DNA from: Gloeocapsa sp. PCC 7428
Lineage (GTDB): Bacteria > Cyanobacteriota > Cyanobacteriia > Cyanobacteriales > Chroococcidiopsidaceae
Direction of reading: 5' to 3'
NCBI RefSeq assembly: GCF_000317555.1
Contig: NC_019745.1
Location: 2,914,001 to 2,978,000 of the forward strand
Length of the DNA stretch: 64,000 nucleotides
A program made the position numbers and the translations under genes. Shown here in pieces: positions 24,629 to 33,924 of this stretch. Position 1 is the stretch's first letter. Every line of letters starts with the position of its first letter. The notes under the pieces are model-generated. The model did not search any database. It had not been told where the DNA came from and worked only from the letters and a program-made list of their open reading frames with translations.

Positions 24629-24646
24629 CTCATTGAGTCAGTACCA

Positions 24647-24916
24647 TCAAACTGCAACGTTACTTTCTTGACTCATGGTATCTTCTCTTTCTCGAATCTT
24701 GTCCCAGTCAATGACAGCAACCCACAGATGTTCCTCTATCGAATATTGCACAACTCCATCAACTTCCAAATCTTCACTACATAATGTTAAACGTCGGTCA
24801 TTTTGTAAATGAATTTTCTGTTTAGCCAAGTCTGCGATCGTTCCAACACAATTTAAGCGTAGTCGCCCTTGAGCATCAGCATTATGAAAATCTGCAAAAA
24901 CTCGTGGATTATCCAT
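24647..24916 (-). CDS. Conserved hypothetical protein within the exporter locus
   Basis: An 89-residue acidic soluble protein on the opposite strand between ybhF and the GNAT gene. Features are NPRVFADFHNADAQGRLRLNCVGTIADL (given in part), LQNDRRLTLCSEDLEVDGVV and HLWVAVIDWDKIRERE. It looks like a conserved cyanobacterial protein. I do not recognise a domain. Its position breaks the exporter operon, so the downstream permeases need another promoter. Confidence 0.65.
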   Translation of the reverse strand: MDNPRVFADFHNADAQGRLRLNCVGTIADLAKQKIHLQNDRRLTLCSEDLEVDGVVQYSIEEHLWVAVIDWDKIREREDTMSQESNVAV

Positions 24917-25010
24917 TGTTTTACTGTTTTTATTAATTATTTAAATTGCGAGTGTGGGGCATAGCTGCTGTAAATATAGTGATTAATTTATAAAAATTAC
25001 ATTGATAACG

Positions 25011-25057
25011 AACCGCAGAGACGCAGAGTTCGCAGAGAAAGAGTCGGGAGAGATTTT
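25011..25057. repeat. AACCGCAGAGACGCAGAG-type dispersed repeat
   Basis: The sequence AACCGCAGAGACGCAGAG followed by TTCGCAGAGAAAGAG is a familiar intergenic repeat of cyanobacterial genomes. A reverse-complement copy with changes lies at 57374-57424. It is not part of a gene. Confidence 0.6.
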
Positions 25058-25179
25058 CATGAACGAATTAGGATTACTATAGGAGTTTTTATTTAAAATC
25101 TTAGAACAACGAGCAAAAATACAACAATATTGAATATCCTTAATTGTAATGAAGCGGTCGCCTGCTGGTATTCAGAATT

Positions 25180-25695
25180 ATGAATGAAACCTCACAGCAA
25201 AATATTAAAGTGCGTAAAGCTAAATTAGAAGATGCTGAAGCTATTTGTCATGTTCATCGTGTATCTGTACGCACATTATGTATAAAAGATTATACCCCTG
25301 AGCAAATTGAAGCCTGGGTAGGTAGCTCTGAGCCTGAAAATTTTCGCAAAGCAATGGTTGAAAGAGGTGAAACAATATTTGTTGCTGAAATTGAGGAATT
25401 AATTGCTGGCTTTTCCTCTTTATTCAAAGATGAGATCTATGCTGTCTACGTCCATCCTGAATACACTCGTCGAGGGGTAGGTACGCGCCTTCTAAAGGCT
25501 GTAGAAAAAGAAGCAATATTTCAACAGAACAAAAAGCTCAAGCTTGTATCATCAACAACGGCTGAACCTTTTTATCAAGCAAACGGCTATCAAGTTGTTG
25601 AACACTCATTTCATACTTTACGTTCCGGCATCCAAATTCCTTGCGTTTACATGGAAAAGGCTTTAAATGAAACGGATTTTAGCACAGTGTATTAA
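25180..25695 (+). CDS. GNAT family N-acetyltransferase
   Basis: The 171-residue protein shows the GNAT acetyl-CoA loop in IYAVYVHPEYTRRGVGTRLL and the late FYQANGYQVVEHS. It begins with NIKVRKAKLEDAEAICHVH. The enzyme acetylates an unknown substrate. Its last 29 bp overlap the start of the first permease gene in a different frame, so both are probably translated from one mRNA. A link to the exporter, such as acetylation of the same toxic compound, is possible but not shown. Confidence 0.87.
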   Translation: MNETSQQNIKVRKAKLEDAEAICHVHRVSVRTLCIKDYTPEQIEAWVGSSEPENFRKAMVERGETIFVAEIEELIAGFSSLFKDEIYAVYVHPEYTRRGVGTRLLKAVEKEAIFQQNKKLKLVSSTTAEPFYQANGYQVVEHSFHTLRSGIQIPCVYMEKALNETDFSTVY

Positions 25696-26767
25696 AGAGT
25701 TAGCACAATTTAGGCGCGATCGCCTCACAGTTGCACTAGCAATTTTGCTACCATTAGCTACTTTATTTATTTTTGGTTTTGCGATTCGTTTAGAAGCAAC
25801 AAATATTCCAATTGTCATTCAAGACTTAAATAATAGTCCTCTCAGCCGTAGTTATATTGAACAATTAATGGCGACAAATCAATTTCAATTAACGCGCTGG
25901 GATGATAATATAATCGGGGCATTAGAAAGAGGAATTGCTAATGCAGGCGCAATTATTCCTCCTGATTTTGACTCACAAATTAACTCGAATCAACCTACTA
26001 CTGTACAAGTCTTAATTGATGGTACTGATGCGAATAATGCCAGAATCATTCAGAACTCTTTTAGAGCCACAACTAATGCTTTTTTACAAACTTCTAGACT
26101 ACAACAAGAACAACCTAATATAGTTGCCCGAATTCGACTGTGGTTTAATCCAGGACGTCGAGAGTCATTGTATATTGTCCCTGGAGTTTATGGGGTGATA
26201 TTGTGGATTTATCCGTCATTGCTAGCGGCGATCGCAATGGTACGCGAAAAAGAACGCGGTACAATTCTACAAGTTTATGCTTCTAGCCTCACTGCTGCTG
26301 AATTATTACTAGGTAAAGGACTTGCTTATTTCGTTATTGGTATTGCTCAAGCAATTGTCATTATCAGCCTTGGTTCACTATTATTTCAGTTGAGTTTTGC
26401 TGTAGAACCGACAGTATTTATTCTAGGAACTTTACTTTACTTATGGACAAGTGTATTATTTGGTTTACTCATCGGAGTCAGAGCAAGTAATCAAAATGCT
26501 GCGGTGCAAGGAGTTGCTACTATTGGCTTTCTTTCTTCGCTATTACTATCAGGTTTTATTTATCCTCTGAGTAACATTCCGTTTCCACTTTCAGTAATTT
26601 CTAGTGTTCTACCTGCTCGATATTATATAGAACTCAGCCGCGATGCCTTTGTGCGTGGTACAGGTTGGATAGGAGTTTGGTTTATTCCTATAGTTCTTAT
26701 AGTTATTGGTTTGCTACTATTCAATACAGCAAGAAAAGCATTAAGCCGAATGCAGTTACCGTACTAA
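25667..26767 (+). CDS. ybhS: ABC-2 type exporter permease, YbhS-like
   Basis: The 366-residue membrane protein has the ABC-2 permease layout: one N-terminal membrane helix (LTVALAILLPLATLFIFGFAI), a large external domain (about 45-165), then five helices. MVREKERGTILQVYASSLTAAELLLGK, given in part, is the coupling element typical of YhiN/YbhS permeases. It forms half of the channel with the next gene product. The start at 25667 overlaps the acetyltransferase gene. The ATPase partner is the ybhF-like gene one kilobase upstream. Confidence 0.9.
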   Translation: MKRILAQCIKELAQFRRDRLTVALAILLPLATLFIFGFAIRLEATNIPIVIQDLNNSPLSRSYIEQLMATNQFQLTRWDDNIIGALERGIANAGAIIPPDFDSQINSNQPTTVQVLIDGTDANNARIIQNSFRATTNAFLQTSRLQQEQPNIVARIRLWFNPGRRESLYIVPGVYGVILWIYPSLLAAIAMVREKERGTILQVYASSLTAAELLLGKGLAYFVIGIAQAIVIISLGSLLFQLSFAVEPTVFILGTLLYLWTSVLFGLLIGVRASNQNAAVQGVATIGFLSSLLLSGFIYPLSNIPFPLSVISSVLPARYYIELSRDAFVRGTGWIGVWFIPIVLIVIGLLLFNTARKALSRMQLPY

Positions 26768-26891
26768 ATCTGAAAAAATACAAATCAGAAATCTCTTTAT
26801 AGTTTACTTTTATGTGTTTTTGCGTTTTTAGTGGTTCGTTTATTTACAATTTCATCAAAAATCGCACTAAAGCTTTTATTTTGTTTTCTCT

Positions 26892-28016
26892 ATGAAACTT
26901 TTTACTCATCTTCTGGAAAGTCGCTTTTGGGCATTATGTGTTAAAGAAATTAACCAGATATTACGAAATAAACAATTACTTTTCTTATTACTTTTTCCAC
27001 CAACAATACAACTTTTAATCTTTGGCTTCGCGCTTAATGCCGATGTGCAGAACCTTAAACTAGGAGTTGTAGACTATGCTAATACTTATGAAAGCCGCGA
27101 GTTAGTTGCTGCATTAACAGAAAATCAAATCTTTATTTCGCAAAATTATAGTTTTAGTCAAGAGGAAATTGCGCAGCAAGTACGCTTAGGAAAAATTACC
27201 GCAGGGCTAGTGATTCCTTCAGAATTTAATCGCGATTTAATCCAAAATAAAACTGCGGAAGTACAAGTAATCATTGATGGCGTTGATGCAAATACCGCTG
27301 GAATTGCTAGCGGTTACGCTACTCAGATTATTAACCAATACAGTCGCAGTTTAGATCAAAACCCCACACCACCACTCATACAAGCGCAAAGCGTTTTCTT
27401 CTACAATCCTGGGTTATTAAGTAGTTGGTTTTTAGTTCCTGGCGTGTTGGGAACTGTAATTACTTTAACAAGTACGCTTGTGTCCTCTACGACATTAGTA
27501 CGCGAAAAAGACTCTGGAACGTTAGAACAACTGTTGATGACTCCCGCAGATGCTTGGGAAATTCTGTTAGCCAAAATTGCCCCATTATTTGTGCTGTTGA
27601 TGGGAGATATACTACTAGCACTCAGCGTCGCTCGGATCGTGTTTAGAGTACCGCTACAAGGAAGCTTATTGTTATTTTTGACGCTTGGGGGACTTTACTT
27701 ATTTGTGGGAATTGGTGTTGGCTTGATGTTGGCGACTTTGGCAAAGAACCAACAACAGGTCGTTTTAACTTCATTTTTTATCAATTTACCGCTGATTCAA
27801 CTTTCAGGAGCGATCGCACCGATTGAAAGTATGCCAGTTTTTTTTCAATACCTCTCACTACTCAATCCCCTGCGTCACTTTGTCGCCATCTCTCGCGGAA
27901 TTCTCCTAAAAGGTGTTGGTATTGATATTTTATTCCCGCACGTGTTGGCACTTTTCACTTTTGTTGTCGTTTTGTTGACAGTGAGTGTTAATCGCTTTCG
28001 GAGTCAGTTGAGTTAA
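26892..28016 (+). CDS. ybhR: ABC-2 type exporter permease, YbhR-like
   Basis: The 374-residue protein is a paralogue of the preceding permease with the same topology: first helix about 25-47 (LLFLLLFPPTIQLLIFGFAL), external domain, then five helices including VREKDSGTLEQLLMTPADAWEILLAK (coupling helix). The gap to the previous gene is 124 bp. YbhR and YbhS together form the membrane channel of the exporter in related systems. No odd features are seen. It completes the YbhGFSR-like set. Confidence 0.9.
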   Translation: MKLFTHLLESRFWALCVKEINQILRNKQLLFLLLFPPTIQLLIFGFALNADVQNLKLGVVDYANTYESRELVAALTENQIFISQNYSFSQEEIAQQVRLGKITAGLVIPSEFNRDLIQNKTAEVQVIIDGVDANTAGIASGYATQIINQYSRSLDQNPTPPLIQAQSVFFYNPGLLSSWFLVPGVLGTVITLTSTLVSSTTLVREKDSGTLEQLLMTPADAWEILLAKIAPLFVLLMGDILLALSVARIVFRVPLQGSLLLFLTLGGLYLFVGIGVGLMLATLAKNQQQVVLTSFFINLPLIQLSGAIAPIESMPVFFQYLSLLNPLRHFVAISRGILLKGVGIDILFPHVLALFTFVVVLLTVSVNRFRSQLS

Positions 28017-28033
28017 GGATAAGTGACGAGTGG

Positions 28034-29008
28034 CTAGTGGTGAGTAGCCAGAAACGATTCGACTTCGGCTGCGGTGGGTTGCGATGCGATCGCACCTGGT
28101 TTTATTGTCGTCAAAGCCCCTGCTGCATTCGCATACTTCACAACCGATCGCGCAACGTCTGGTTCTTGTAAGCTACTGATACCTTGTTGATTTAACTGGT
28201 GAACGAACGCAGCGAGAAAGCTATCTCCTGCGCCTGTGGTATCGACAACTTTAACAGGGAAACTGGGAACTTTGCCTTCATTTCCTCCCAAACAATAAGC
28301 GCAGCCGTGTTCGCCTGCGGTGATGAGTACGCCTTCAATCGATTCCAACCGATAGTTAATTGCGCCTGGATCGGTGGTATCAAATAACCATTCGGCTTCT
28401 TCTTGTGAAAGTTTGAGAAAATCGATGCGGTTGTAGAGTTTGGGAATTATTTCTCGTGCTGTCGCTTCACTATCCCAAAATACCGGACGCCAGTTGACAT
28501 CTAAGACAACTTTTACATTGTACTGCTCGGCTAAGTCTAAAGCGCGAAATACCGCAGCGCGGCTATCTGGATAAGCAAGTTCTAAAGTTCCTAGTACAAG
28601 AAAGTCGGCGCTTTCAAATAGTTGCACGGGTAACTTGTCAGCTTGCAAGTACGTATCTGCAAATTCTTCGGTTTTAAATTCGCCAAAACCTGCAAACGTG
28701 CGATCGCCGGATTCCGAACGTACTACATAAATTTGTCGCGTTGGTGCGCTAGGATGACGTTGCACGCCTGTGGTATCTACTCCTACTTCTTGTAATAGCT
28801 GTACGAGGGCGTTTCCTGGTTCATCTTCACCGACACACCCCACAAATCCAGAGGGTGTTCCTAGCTTAACTAAAGCACACGCGACGTTTGCCGGTGCGCC
28901 TCCTGGGTATGGTGTCCACGATTCGACTTGTTCAAGCGATCGCCCGATTTGATCGGCAAGGCAATCAAATAAAATTTCCCCTAGGCACAACACACGCAGA
29001 TTTGTCAT
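28034..29008 (-). CDS. PfkB family sugar kinase (fructokinase-like)
   Basis: The 324-residue protein is a ribokinase-type ATP:sugar phosphotransferase. It begins VLCLGEILFDCLAD, has the sugar-binding WTPYPGGAPANVACALVKLG, and near the end DTTGAGDSFLAAFVHQL with the catalytic Asp in the GAGD motif. The N-terminal pattern is closest to fructokinases, which feed fructose released from sucrose into metabolism. No sucrose genes adjoin it. It converges on the exporter permease gene, with 17 bp between the stops. Confidence 0.87.
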   Translation of the reverse strand: MTNLRVLCLGEILFDCLADQIGRSLEQVESWTPYPGGAPANVACALVKLGTPSGFVGCVGEDEPGNALVQLLQEVGVDTTGVQRHPSAPTRQIYVVRSESGDRTFAGFGEFKTEEFADTYLQADKLPVQLFESADFLVLGTLELAYPDSRAAVFRALDLAEQYNVKVVLDVNWRPVFWDSEATAREIIPKLYNRIDFLKLSQEEAEWLFDTTDPGAINYRLESIEGVLITAGEHGCAYCLGGNEGKVPSFPVKVVDTTGAGDSFLAAFVHQLNQQGISSLQEPDVARSVVKYANAAGALTTIKPGAIASQPTAAEVESFLATHH

Positions 29009-29576
29009 CGGTCACGGCTATCAACTTGCGACTATACCAGCATAAGGAGAAATCGGACATTTGCGCGCGATCGCAACTGAAATTTACAGCACAACATCAG
29101 CAGATCCGAAGTCTTTCGTTGGAGTTATTGTTCATTGCTGTTAGCGACTAGCCATTAGCTCAGTTGATACAAATTATCCTTTGTTCTTATAGAATAATTT
29201 TGGTTAATTTAAATTATTACTTAGACTTTTTTATCACTCTGCCTAAAATCCATAGAGATTTCTCTATTAATAATATTTAATATTTCTTTAACAATTAGTG
29301 ACTTAGACTAAACTAAATCTGCATTAAAAGCTGTATTCTATTGTTTAACGTACCGCTTGAGCATATTCTTTTATTCCTTAAGGAGCATATCACTACTTTT
29401 AATAGTGCATTTTTAAAAATCGGTGAAAGCAGTATGTTGCTTCTCATTTTTTCGTTGATCCCAGGCAGCTATTTATACATTTCATCCTGCGTAAATAGTG
29501 CAAGAAATACACCTTATTTCTTGTCTGGTTTTATTGCATAGAGACACTTTGATTCATTCATAACTATAGCCTAAGA
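29009..29576. other. Intergenic region between kinase and bicA
   Basis: About 570 bp, AT-rich in the second half. It should contain the bicA promoter and leader. A 66-codon TTG frame at 29341-29541 has no family features and is not called. I see no recognisable CmpR- or CcmR-type operator. Confidence 0.45.
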
Positions 29577-31319
29577 ATGCAATTAACTAATCATATCCAT
29601 TTTCGCAACCTGCGCGGTGATTTATTTGGTGGAATCACGGCTGCAATTGTGTCGTTACCTCTCGCGCTAGCCTTCGGTGTTGCCTCTGGCGCAGGTGCGG
29701 TAGCAGGTCTTTACGGTGCTGTTTGCGTTGGCTTTTTCGCAGCACTCTTTGGCGGTACGCCCACACTCATTTCTGAGCCAACAGGACCGATGACGGTAGT
29801 CATTACTGGAATTATCGCCAGTTTGACTGCAAGCAACCCAGAAAATGGCTTAGCAATGGCGTTTACAGTCGTCATGCTAGCAGGGCTATTTCAAATCCTC
29901 TTTGGCGTATTCAAGCTCGGAAAATACATCACGTTGATGCCCTACAGCGTGATTTCAGGCTTTATGTCTGGGATTGGAGTCATCCTCATTATCTTGCAGA
30001 TTGCTCCGTTTTTAGGACAAGCGGCTCCTAAAGGCGGCGTTCTCGGTACAGTGCAAAGCTTACCGCAGTTATTCTCCAATATTAATCCTGCGGAAGCTAT
30101 TCTAGGCGCGCTAAGTTTGGCAATTCTGTTTTTCATGCCACGCAAATTCAAGCGCATCGTCCCACCGCAACTTGTTGCCTTGATTGTTGGCACAATAGTA
30201 TCTCTCATCTTCTTTCAAGGCGTTGAGATTCGCCGCATCGGTGAGATTCCTACCGGATTGCCACAGTTGCAAATGCCCGTCTTTACTGCCGGACAAATGA
30301 CCACAATGGTCATCGATGGTATCGTGTTAGGAATGCTGGGTTGTATTGATACGCTACTTACCGCCGTTATTGCCGATAGCATCACGCGGACGCAACACAA
30401 TTCGGACAAAGAACTAATCGGTCAAGGTATTGCCAACATGGTTTCTGGACTATGCGGCGGATTACCTGGTGCAGGCGCAACGATGGGGACGGTAGTTAAT
30501 ATCCAAGCGGGTGCTAGAACAGCGCTTTCAGGACTGACTCGCGCTATCATTTTACTCGTTGTCTTATTGGGAGCGGCAAGTTTAACGCAACCAATTCCAA
30601 TGGCAGTACTCGCGGGGATTGCGCTGAAGGTGGGAATTGATATTCTTGACTGGAGTTTCCTCAAGCGCGCGCATCGAGTTTCGCTAAAGGGAACGCTGAT
30701 CATGTACGGCGTGCTATTCCTGACAGTATTTGTTGACTTGATTGTTGCAGTAGGAGTTGGCGTATTTATTGCAAATATCCTGACAATCGAACGGTTATCG
30801 CAGCATCAGTCGCAAGATGTCAAAGTGATTAGCGACACGGATGATGACATTATCCTTACTCAAGAAGAAAAGCAGCTACTTGAGCAAGCAAATAATCGCG
30901 TGTTGCTGTTCTACCTCAGTGGACCAATGATTTTTGGATTGTCGAAGGCGATCGCCCGCGAACACACCGCAATGCAAGACCACGACGTTCTCATCTTAGA
31001 TTTGAGCGATGTACCTATCCTTGGTGTAACAGCTTCATTAGCGATCGAGAATGCCATCAAGGATGCGGTAGAACAAGGACGTCAAGTCTTTATCGTTGGT
31101 GCGACAGACAAAATTAAGCGTCGGTTAGAACGTTTGGGAATTTTCGATCTTCTTCCGTCGCAGAATGTCACGATGGATCGTGTTGAAGCTTTAAGACAAG
31201 CTGTTGAATACGTTTATCGTTCAGGAAAAATTACTGCAACCAGCGATCTTTTAGTCGTTGGTCCCAGCACTGCTGAAGGATATTCAACTGATGCGCCTGA
31301 TATGCCACTACCGCAGTAG
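29577..31319 (+). CDS. bicA: SulP family Na+-dependent bicarbonate transporter
   Basis: BicA imports bicarbonate for the carbon-concentrating mechanism. The 580-residue protein has about 14 membrane segments followed by a cytoplasmic STAS domain (about 445-550). Family-specific sequences include IHFRNLRGDLFGGITAAIV, FGGTPTLISEPTGPMTVV, GMLGCIDTLLTAVIADS and AGATMGTVVNIQAG, which match BicA of Synechococcus as I remember it. The STAS domain has VLLFYLSGPMIFGLSKAIAREH. The start MQLTNHIHFRN agrees with the characterised protein. Other SulP anion transporters are the alternative. A strong hairpin terminator follows. Confidence 0.92.
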   Translation: MQLTNHIHFRNLRGDLFGGITAAIVSLPLALAFGVASGAGAVAGLYGAVCVGFFAALFGGTPTLISEPTGPMTVVITGIIASLTASNPENGLAMAFTVVMLAGLFQILFGVFKLGKYITLMPYSVISGFMSGIGVILIILQIAPFLGQAAPKGGVLGTVQSLPQLFSNINPAEAILGALSLAILFFMPRKFKRIVPPQLVALIVGTIVSLIFFQGVEIRRIGEIPTGLPQLQMPVFTAGQMTTMVIDGIVLGMLGCIDTLLTAVIADSITRTQHNSDKELIGQGIANMVSGLCGGLPGAGATMGTVVNIQAGARTALSGLTRAIILLVVLLGAASLTQPIPMAVLAGIALKVGIDILDWSFLKRAHRVSLKGTLIMYGVLFLTVFVDLIVAVGVGVFIANILTIERLSQHQSQDVKVISDTDDDIILTQEEKQLLEQANNRVLLFYLSGPMIFGLSKAIAREHTAMQDHDVLILDLSDVPILGVTASLAIENAIKDAVEQGRQVFIVGATDKIKRRLERLGIFDLLPSQNVTMDRVEALRQAVEYVYRSGKITATSDLLVVGPSTAEGYSTDAPDMPLPQ

Positions 31320-31392
31320 TACGCCAACTTCGGGTTGATTCATTGATATAACTGCTACCAGCCAGCAATTGCTTTCATTAGGCTGTCTTGTG

Positions 31393-31441
31393 AAAAAAGC
31401 TCTTGGGAGTCTTGCCGTGTTTCGACCCCAAGAGCTTTTTT
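31393..31441 (+). terminator. Rho-independent terminator of bicA
   Basis: AAAAAGCTCTTGGG and CCCAAGAGCTTTTTT form a 14-bp perfect stem around an 18-base loop and end in a T tract. It lies 74 bp after the bicA stop. Confidence 0.9.
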
Positions 31442-31797
31442 GTTCGTATTACTCCTCACACAATTTGAAGTGTACATTGGTTCTCGCTAAACTTTGAGGA
31501 GGATGAATGACACTTTGCAGATTGTCATAACAATTTTGAGTAAAAATCTGAGCCATGGCTCGATTTCGGTGAGATTGTTTAAAAATGAACTTAGCGCGTG
31601 TCACCGTGCGGACTTATACCGTTTCACTAAAGTTTTCACGGTGCTAAGAAAGTTATGAATTCTCAATGTTGAGTGAACAACATTTCTTTAATTCAAACCT
31701 CACCACTCAAAACTTTTCCATATTTCCCCTAGCTTCTAGCTGCTGAGGAATGTCACAATGCATAGCGTAACTTTTTTGTAGCTGTGTCGGATAAATC
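31442..31797. other. Intergenic region upstream of ycf23
   Basis: About 355 bp. TTATACCGTTTCACTAAA at 31613-31630 recurs as TTATACTGTTTCACTAAA near 52088, so a small dispersed element may be present. A 50-codon frame from ATG 31503 follows an AGGAGG with no spacing and is not called. Confidence 0.4.
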
Positions 31798-32541
31798 ATG
31801 ACAATGCATCCTAAAATGCAGCGCGCTTTTGAACAAAGACGCGTCATCAAAATCATCAGTGGCTTGAATAACTTTGACGCAGATCGAGTTGCTGCTACGG
31901 TCATTGCAGCCGATCGCGGTGGTGCTACTTTTGTCGATATTGCCGCTGAGCCTGAACTGATAAAACTTGCTCAAAGCTTGACAAATTTACCAATTTGTGT
32001 ATCAGCAGTTGAACCCGAAAAGTTTGTCATTGCGCAAGAAGCTGGGGCTGATTTAATCGAAATTGGCAACTTTGATAGTTTCTACGCGCAAGGGCGGCGA
32101 TTTGAAGCCGCAGAAGTGCTGGAGTTAACACAAGCTACGCGATCGCTCTTACCCAATATCACGCTATCAGTCACTGTTCCGCATATTCTCGAACTCGATC
32201 AGCAAGTGCAGCTAGCCGAAGAACTCGTCAAAGCTGGCGCTGACATTATCCAAACCGAAGGCGGAACGAGCAGTCAACCCGCGCATTCAGGAACGCTAGG
32301 ACTGATCGAAAAAGCGGCACCTACATTAGCCGCTGCTTATGAGATTTCTCGCGCTGTATCGGTTCCGGTACTATGTGCTTCAGGAATTTCTAGCGTCACG
32401 GCACCACTGGCGATCGCCGCTGGGGCTGCGGGTGTTGGCGTTGGTTCGGCGATTAATCAGCTAAATAGCGAAGTCGCGATGATTGCTGCGGTGCGTAGCT
32501 TAGTAGATGCGTTAGCGACGCGAAATTACACTTTGGTGTAA
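31798..32541 (+). CDS. ycf23: Ycf23 (DUF561) TIM-barrel-like protein
   Basis: The 247-residue protein matches the plastid/cyanobacterial Ycf23 family: KIISGLNNFDADRVAATVIAADRGGATFVDIA (given in part), ADIIQTEGGTSSQPAHSGTLG, and VPVLCASGISSVTAPLAIAAGAAGVGVGS. The alternating beta-alpha pattern and the terminal phosphate-binding-like GVGVGS suggest a TIM barrel. Its biochemical role is not established. It is retained in red algal plastids, which implies a basic function in photosynthetic cells. A palindrome between it and the convergent aminotransferase gene may terminate both. Confidence 0.9.
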   Translation: MTMHPKMQRAFEQRRVIKIISGLNNFDADRVAATVIAADRGGATFVDIAAEPELIKLAQSLTNLPICVSAVEPEKFVIAQEAGADLIEIGNFDSFYAQGRRFEAAEVLELTQATRSLLPNITLSVTVPHILELDQQVQLAEELVKAGADIIQTEGGTSSQPAHSGTLGLIEKAAPTLAAAYEISRAVSVPVLCASGISSVTAPLAIAAGAAGVGVGSAINQLNSEVAMIAAVRSLVDALATRNYTLV

Positions 32542-32547
32542 ATCATT

Positions 32548-32609
32548 GGTAACAGGTAATGGGTAATTGAAGTTGTGTAATTCTAAGCGATTACCTATTA
32601 CCTATTACC
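32548..32609. repeat. GGTAATGGGTAATT/ATTACCTATTACC inverted repeat
   Basis: GGTAACAGGTAATGGGTAAT and the inverted ATTACCTATTACCTATTACC flank a 22-bp loop between two convergent genes. It is the same repeat family as 1168-1215. Its position suggests bidirectional termination. Confidence 0.7.
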
Positions 32610-32612
32610 GCT

Positions 32613-33743
32613 TTAGCTCAGACAATCTTTCAGCGTATAAATTACCTTATCTTGCTGCTCGATTGTCATTTCTGGAAACATTGGTAAAGAGAGAACTTCG
32701 CGGCTAGCTTGTTCTGAAACTGGTAAGCTACCTGGTTGATAACCAAGATTTTCATAAACTGGTTGTAAATGCAGCGCCAGCGGGTAGTAAACCATCGAAC
32801 TCACACCGCGTTCTTGCAGCATTTGACGGACGCGATCGCGATAGTTACTGTCGTTTTTTGTCAACCGAATTGTATACTGATTCCACACGCCAACGCCGCC
32901 TGTAAGTTCTTGCGGAATCGCAACGGTGGGAATGTGCGCTAAAAATTCGTGATAGCGTTGCGCGATCGCCCGCCGTTGTTCGTTCCAGTGGTCGAGATAG
33001 CGGAGTTTGATTTGTAAAATCGCCGCTTGGATCGCATCTAATCGGCTATTCACGCCTATTTCTTCATGGATATAGCGCGTTTTACTACCGTGTTCGCGGA
33101 GCATTCGGATTTTTGCGGCGATCGCCGCATCATTCGTCGTCATTGCCCCACCATCACCACACGCTCCCAGATTTTTTGTCGGGTAAAAACTAAAACACCC
33201 AATGTGTCCGATACTACCTACTTTTTGCTCTGCCCACATTGCTCCCGTAGACTGGGCACAGTCTTCAATAACATATAAGTTGCGTGCTTGGGCAATTTCC
33301 ATCACCGCCGTCATATCCACAGGTTGTCCAAACAAGTGAACGGGCATGATTGCTTTAGTTTTATGCGTAATTGCAGCGGTTAATTTCTCTACATCGAGAT
33401 TAAACGTCGCCGCGTCAATATCCACAAAAACAGGCGTTGCACCAACCGCTGTAATCACCTCAGTCGTCGCAAAGAAAGTAAACGGTGAGGTAATGACTTC
33501 ATCGCCTGCACCAATTTCTAAGGCTTTGAGTGCTAAAAATAACGCGTCTGTACCCGAATTACACGCAACGCATTCGGCAACACCTGTATAAGCAGCAAAC
33601 TGCTGTTCAAAGTCTTTGACAACAGGGCCGCCAATATAACCACCAGAAGCCAAAACTTTTAAAACAGCATCACTTACTTCCGCTTCAATCGTTGTGTACT
33701 GTCGCACTAAATCTAGAGGAGGGATATTCACGCTTAGATCCAT
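32613..33743 (-). CDS. DegT/DnrJ/EryC1/StrS family sugar aminotransferase
   Basis: The 376-residue PLP enzyme adds an amino group to a nucleotide-linked keto-sugar during synthesis of surface polysaccharides. It has the cofactor Lys in FYPTKNLGACGDGG, the start SVNIPPLDLVRQY, the substrate-loop region EEIGVNSRLDAIQAAIL, and the late KDCL. The family pattern VHLFGQPVDM is present. The specific sugar is unknown, and no glycosyltransferase or dehydratase genes are adjacent. The sequence is complete. Confidence 0.9.
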   Translation of the reverse strand: MDLSVNIPPLDLVRQYTTIEAEVSDAVLKVLASGGYIGGPVVKDFEQQFAAYTGVAECVACNSGTDALFLALKALEIGAGDEVITSPFTFFATTEVITAVGATPVFVDIDAATFNLDVEKLTAAITHKTKAIMPVHLFGQPVDMTAVMEIAQARNLYVIEDCAQSTGAMWAEQKVGSIGHIGCFSFYPTKNLGACGDGGAMTTNDAAIAAKIRMLREHGSKTRYIHEEIGVNSRLDAIQAAILQIKLRYLDHWNEQRRAIAQRYHEFLAHIPTVAIPQELTGGVGVWNQYTIRLTKNDSNYRDRVRQMLQERGVSSMVYYPLALHLQPVYENLGYQPGSLPVSEQASREVLSLPMFPEMTIEQQDKVIYTLKDCLS

Positions 33744-33850
33744 GAGTATTTATTCTTGAAAATATCAAATCAAATGTCGTGCTACAAGAAAATCCGGTTT
33801 GGCTTCTTTTAAGCTTTTAGAATGAGAAATTCAATAAGTTGTTTCGCTAA

Positions 33851-33910
33851 TGAGAGGTCAGAGGTCGGAGGTCAGGAATTGGGTTTCTCTAGTCACTAGC
33901 CTCTCGCTCC
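33851..33910. repeat. GAGGTCAGAGGTCGGAGGTCAGG-type spacer repeat
   Basis: Tandem GAGGTC/AG units followed by CACTAGCCTCTCGCTCCTCAGG, related to the block inside the ybhF-like gene and to the tail of the accD 3' flank (CCTGACCTCTGACCTC, 49410-49425). It overlaps the rejected upstream extension of the FetB-like gene. Confidence 0.5.
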
Positions 33911-33924
33911 TCAGGAAGAAAACT

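Noticed and set aside
29341-29541. 66-codon TTG frame upstream of bicA
   Set aside because: It has no ribosome-binding site of note and no recognisable protein features, and it lies in AT-rich spacer DNA.
31503-31652. 50-codon ORF behind an AGGAGG sequence
   Set aside because: The start codon follows the AGGAGG without spacing, and the peptide has no family features.
33850-33924. N-terminal extension of the FetB-like protein
   Set aside because: The extra 25 residues are encoded by GAGGTC-type repeat DNA; ATG 33925 begins the membrane domain as in relatives.
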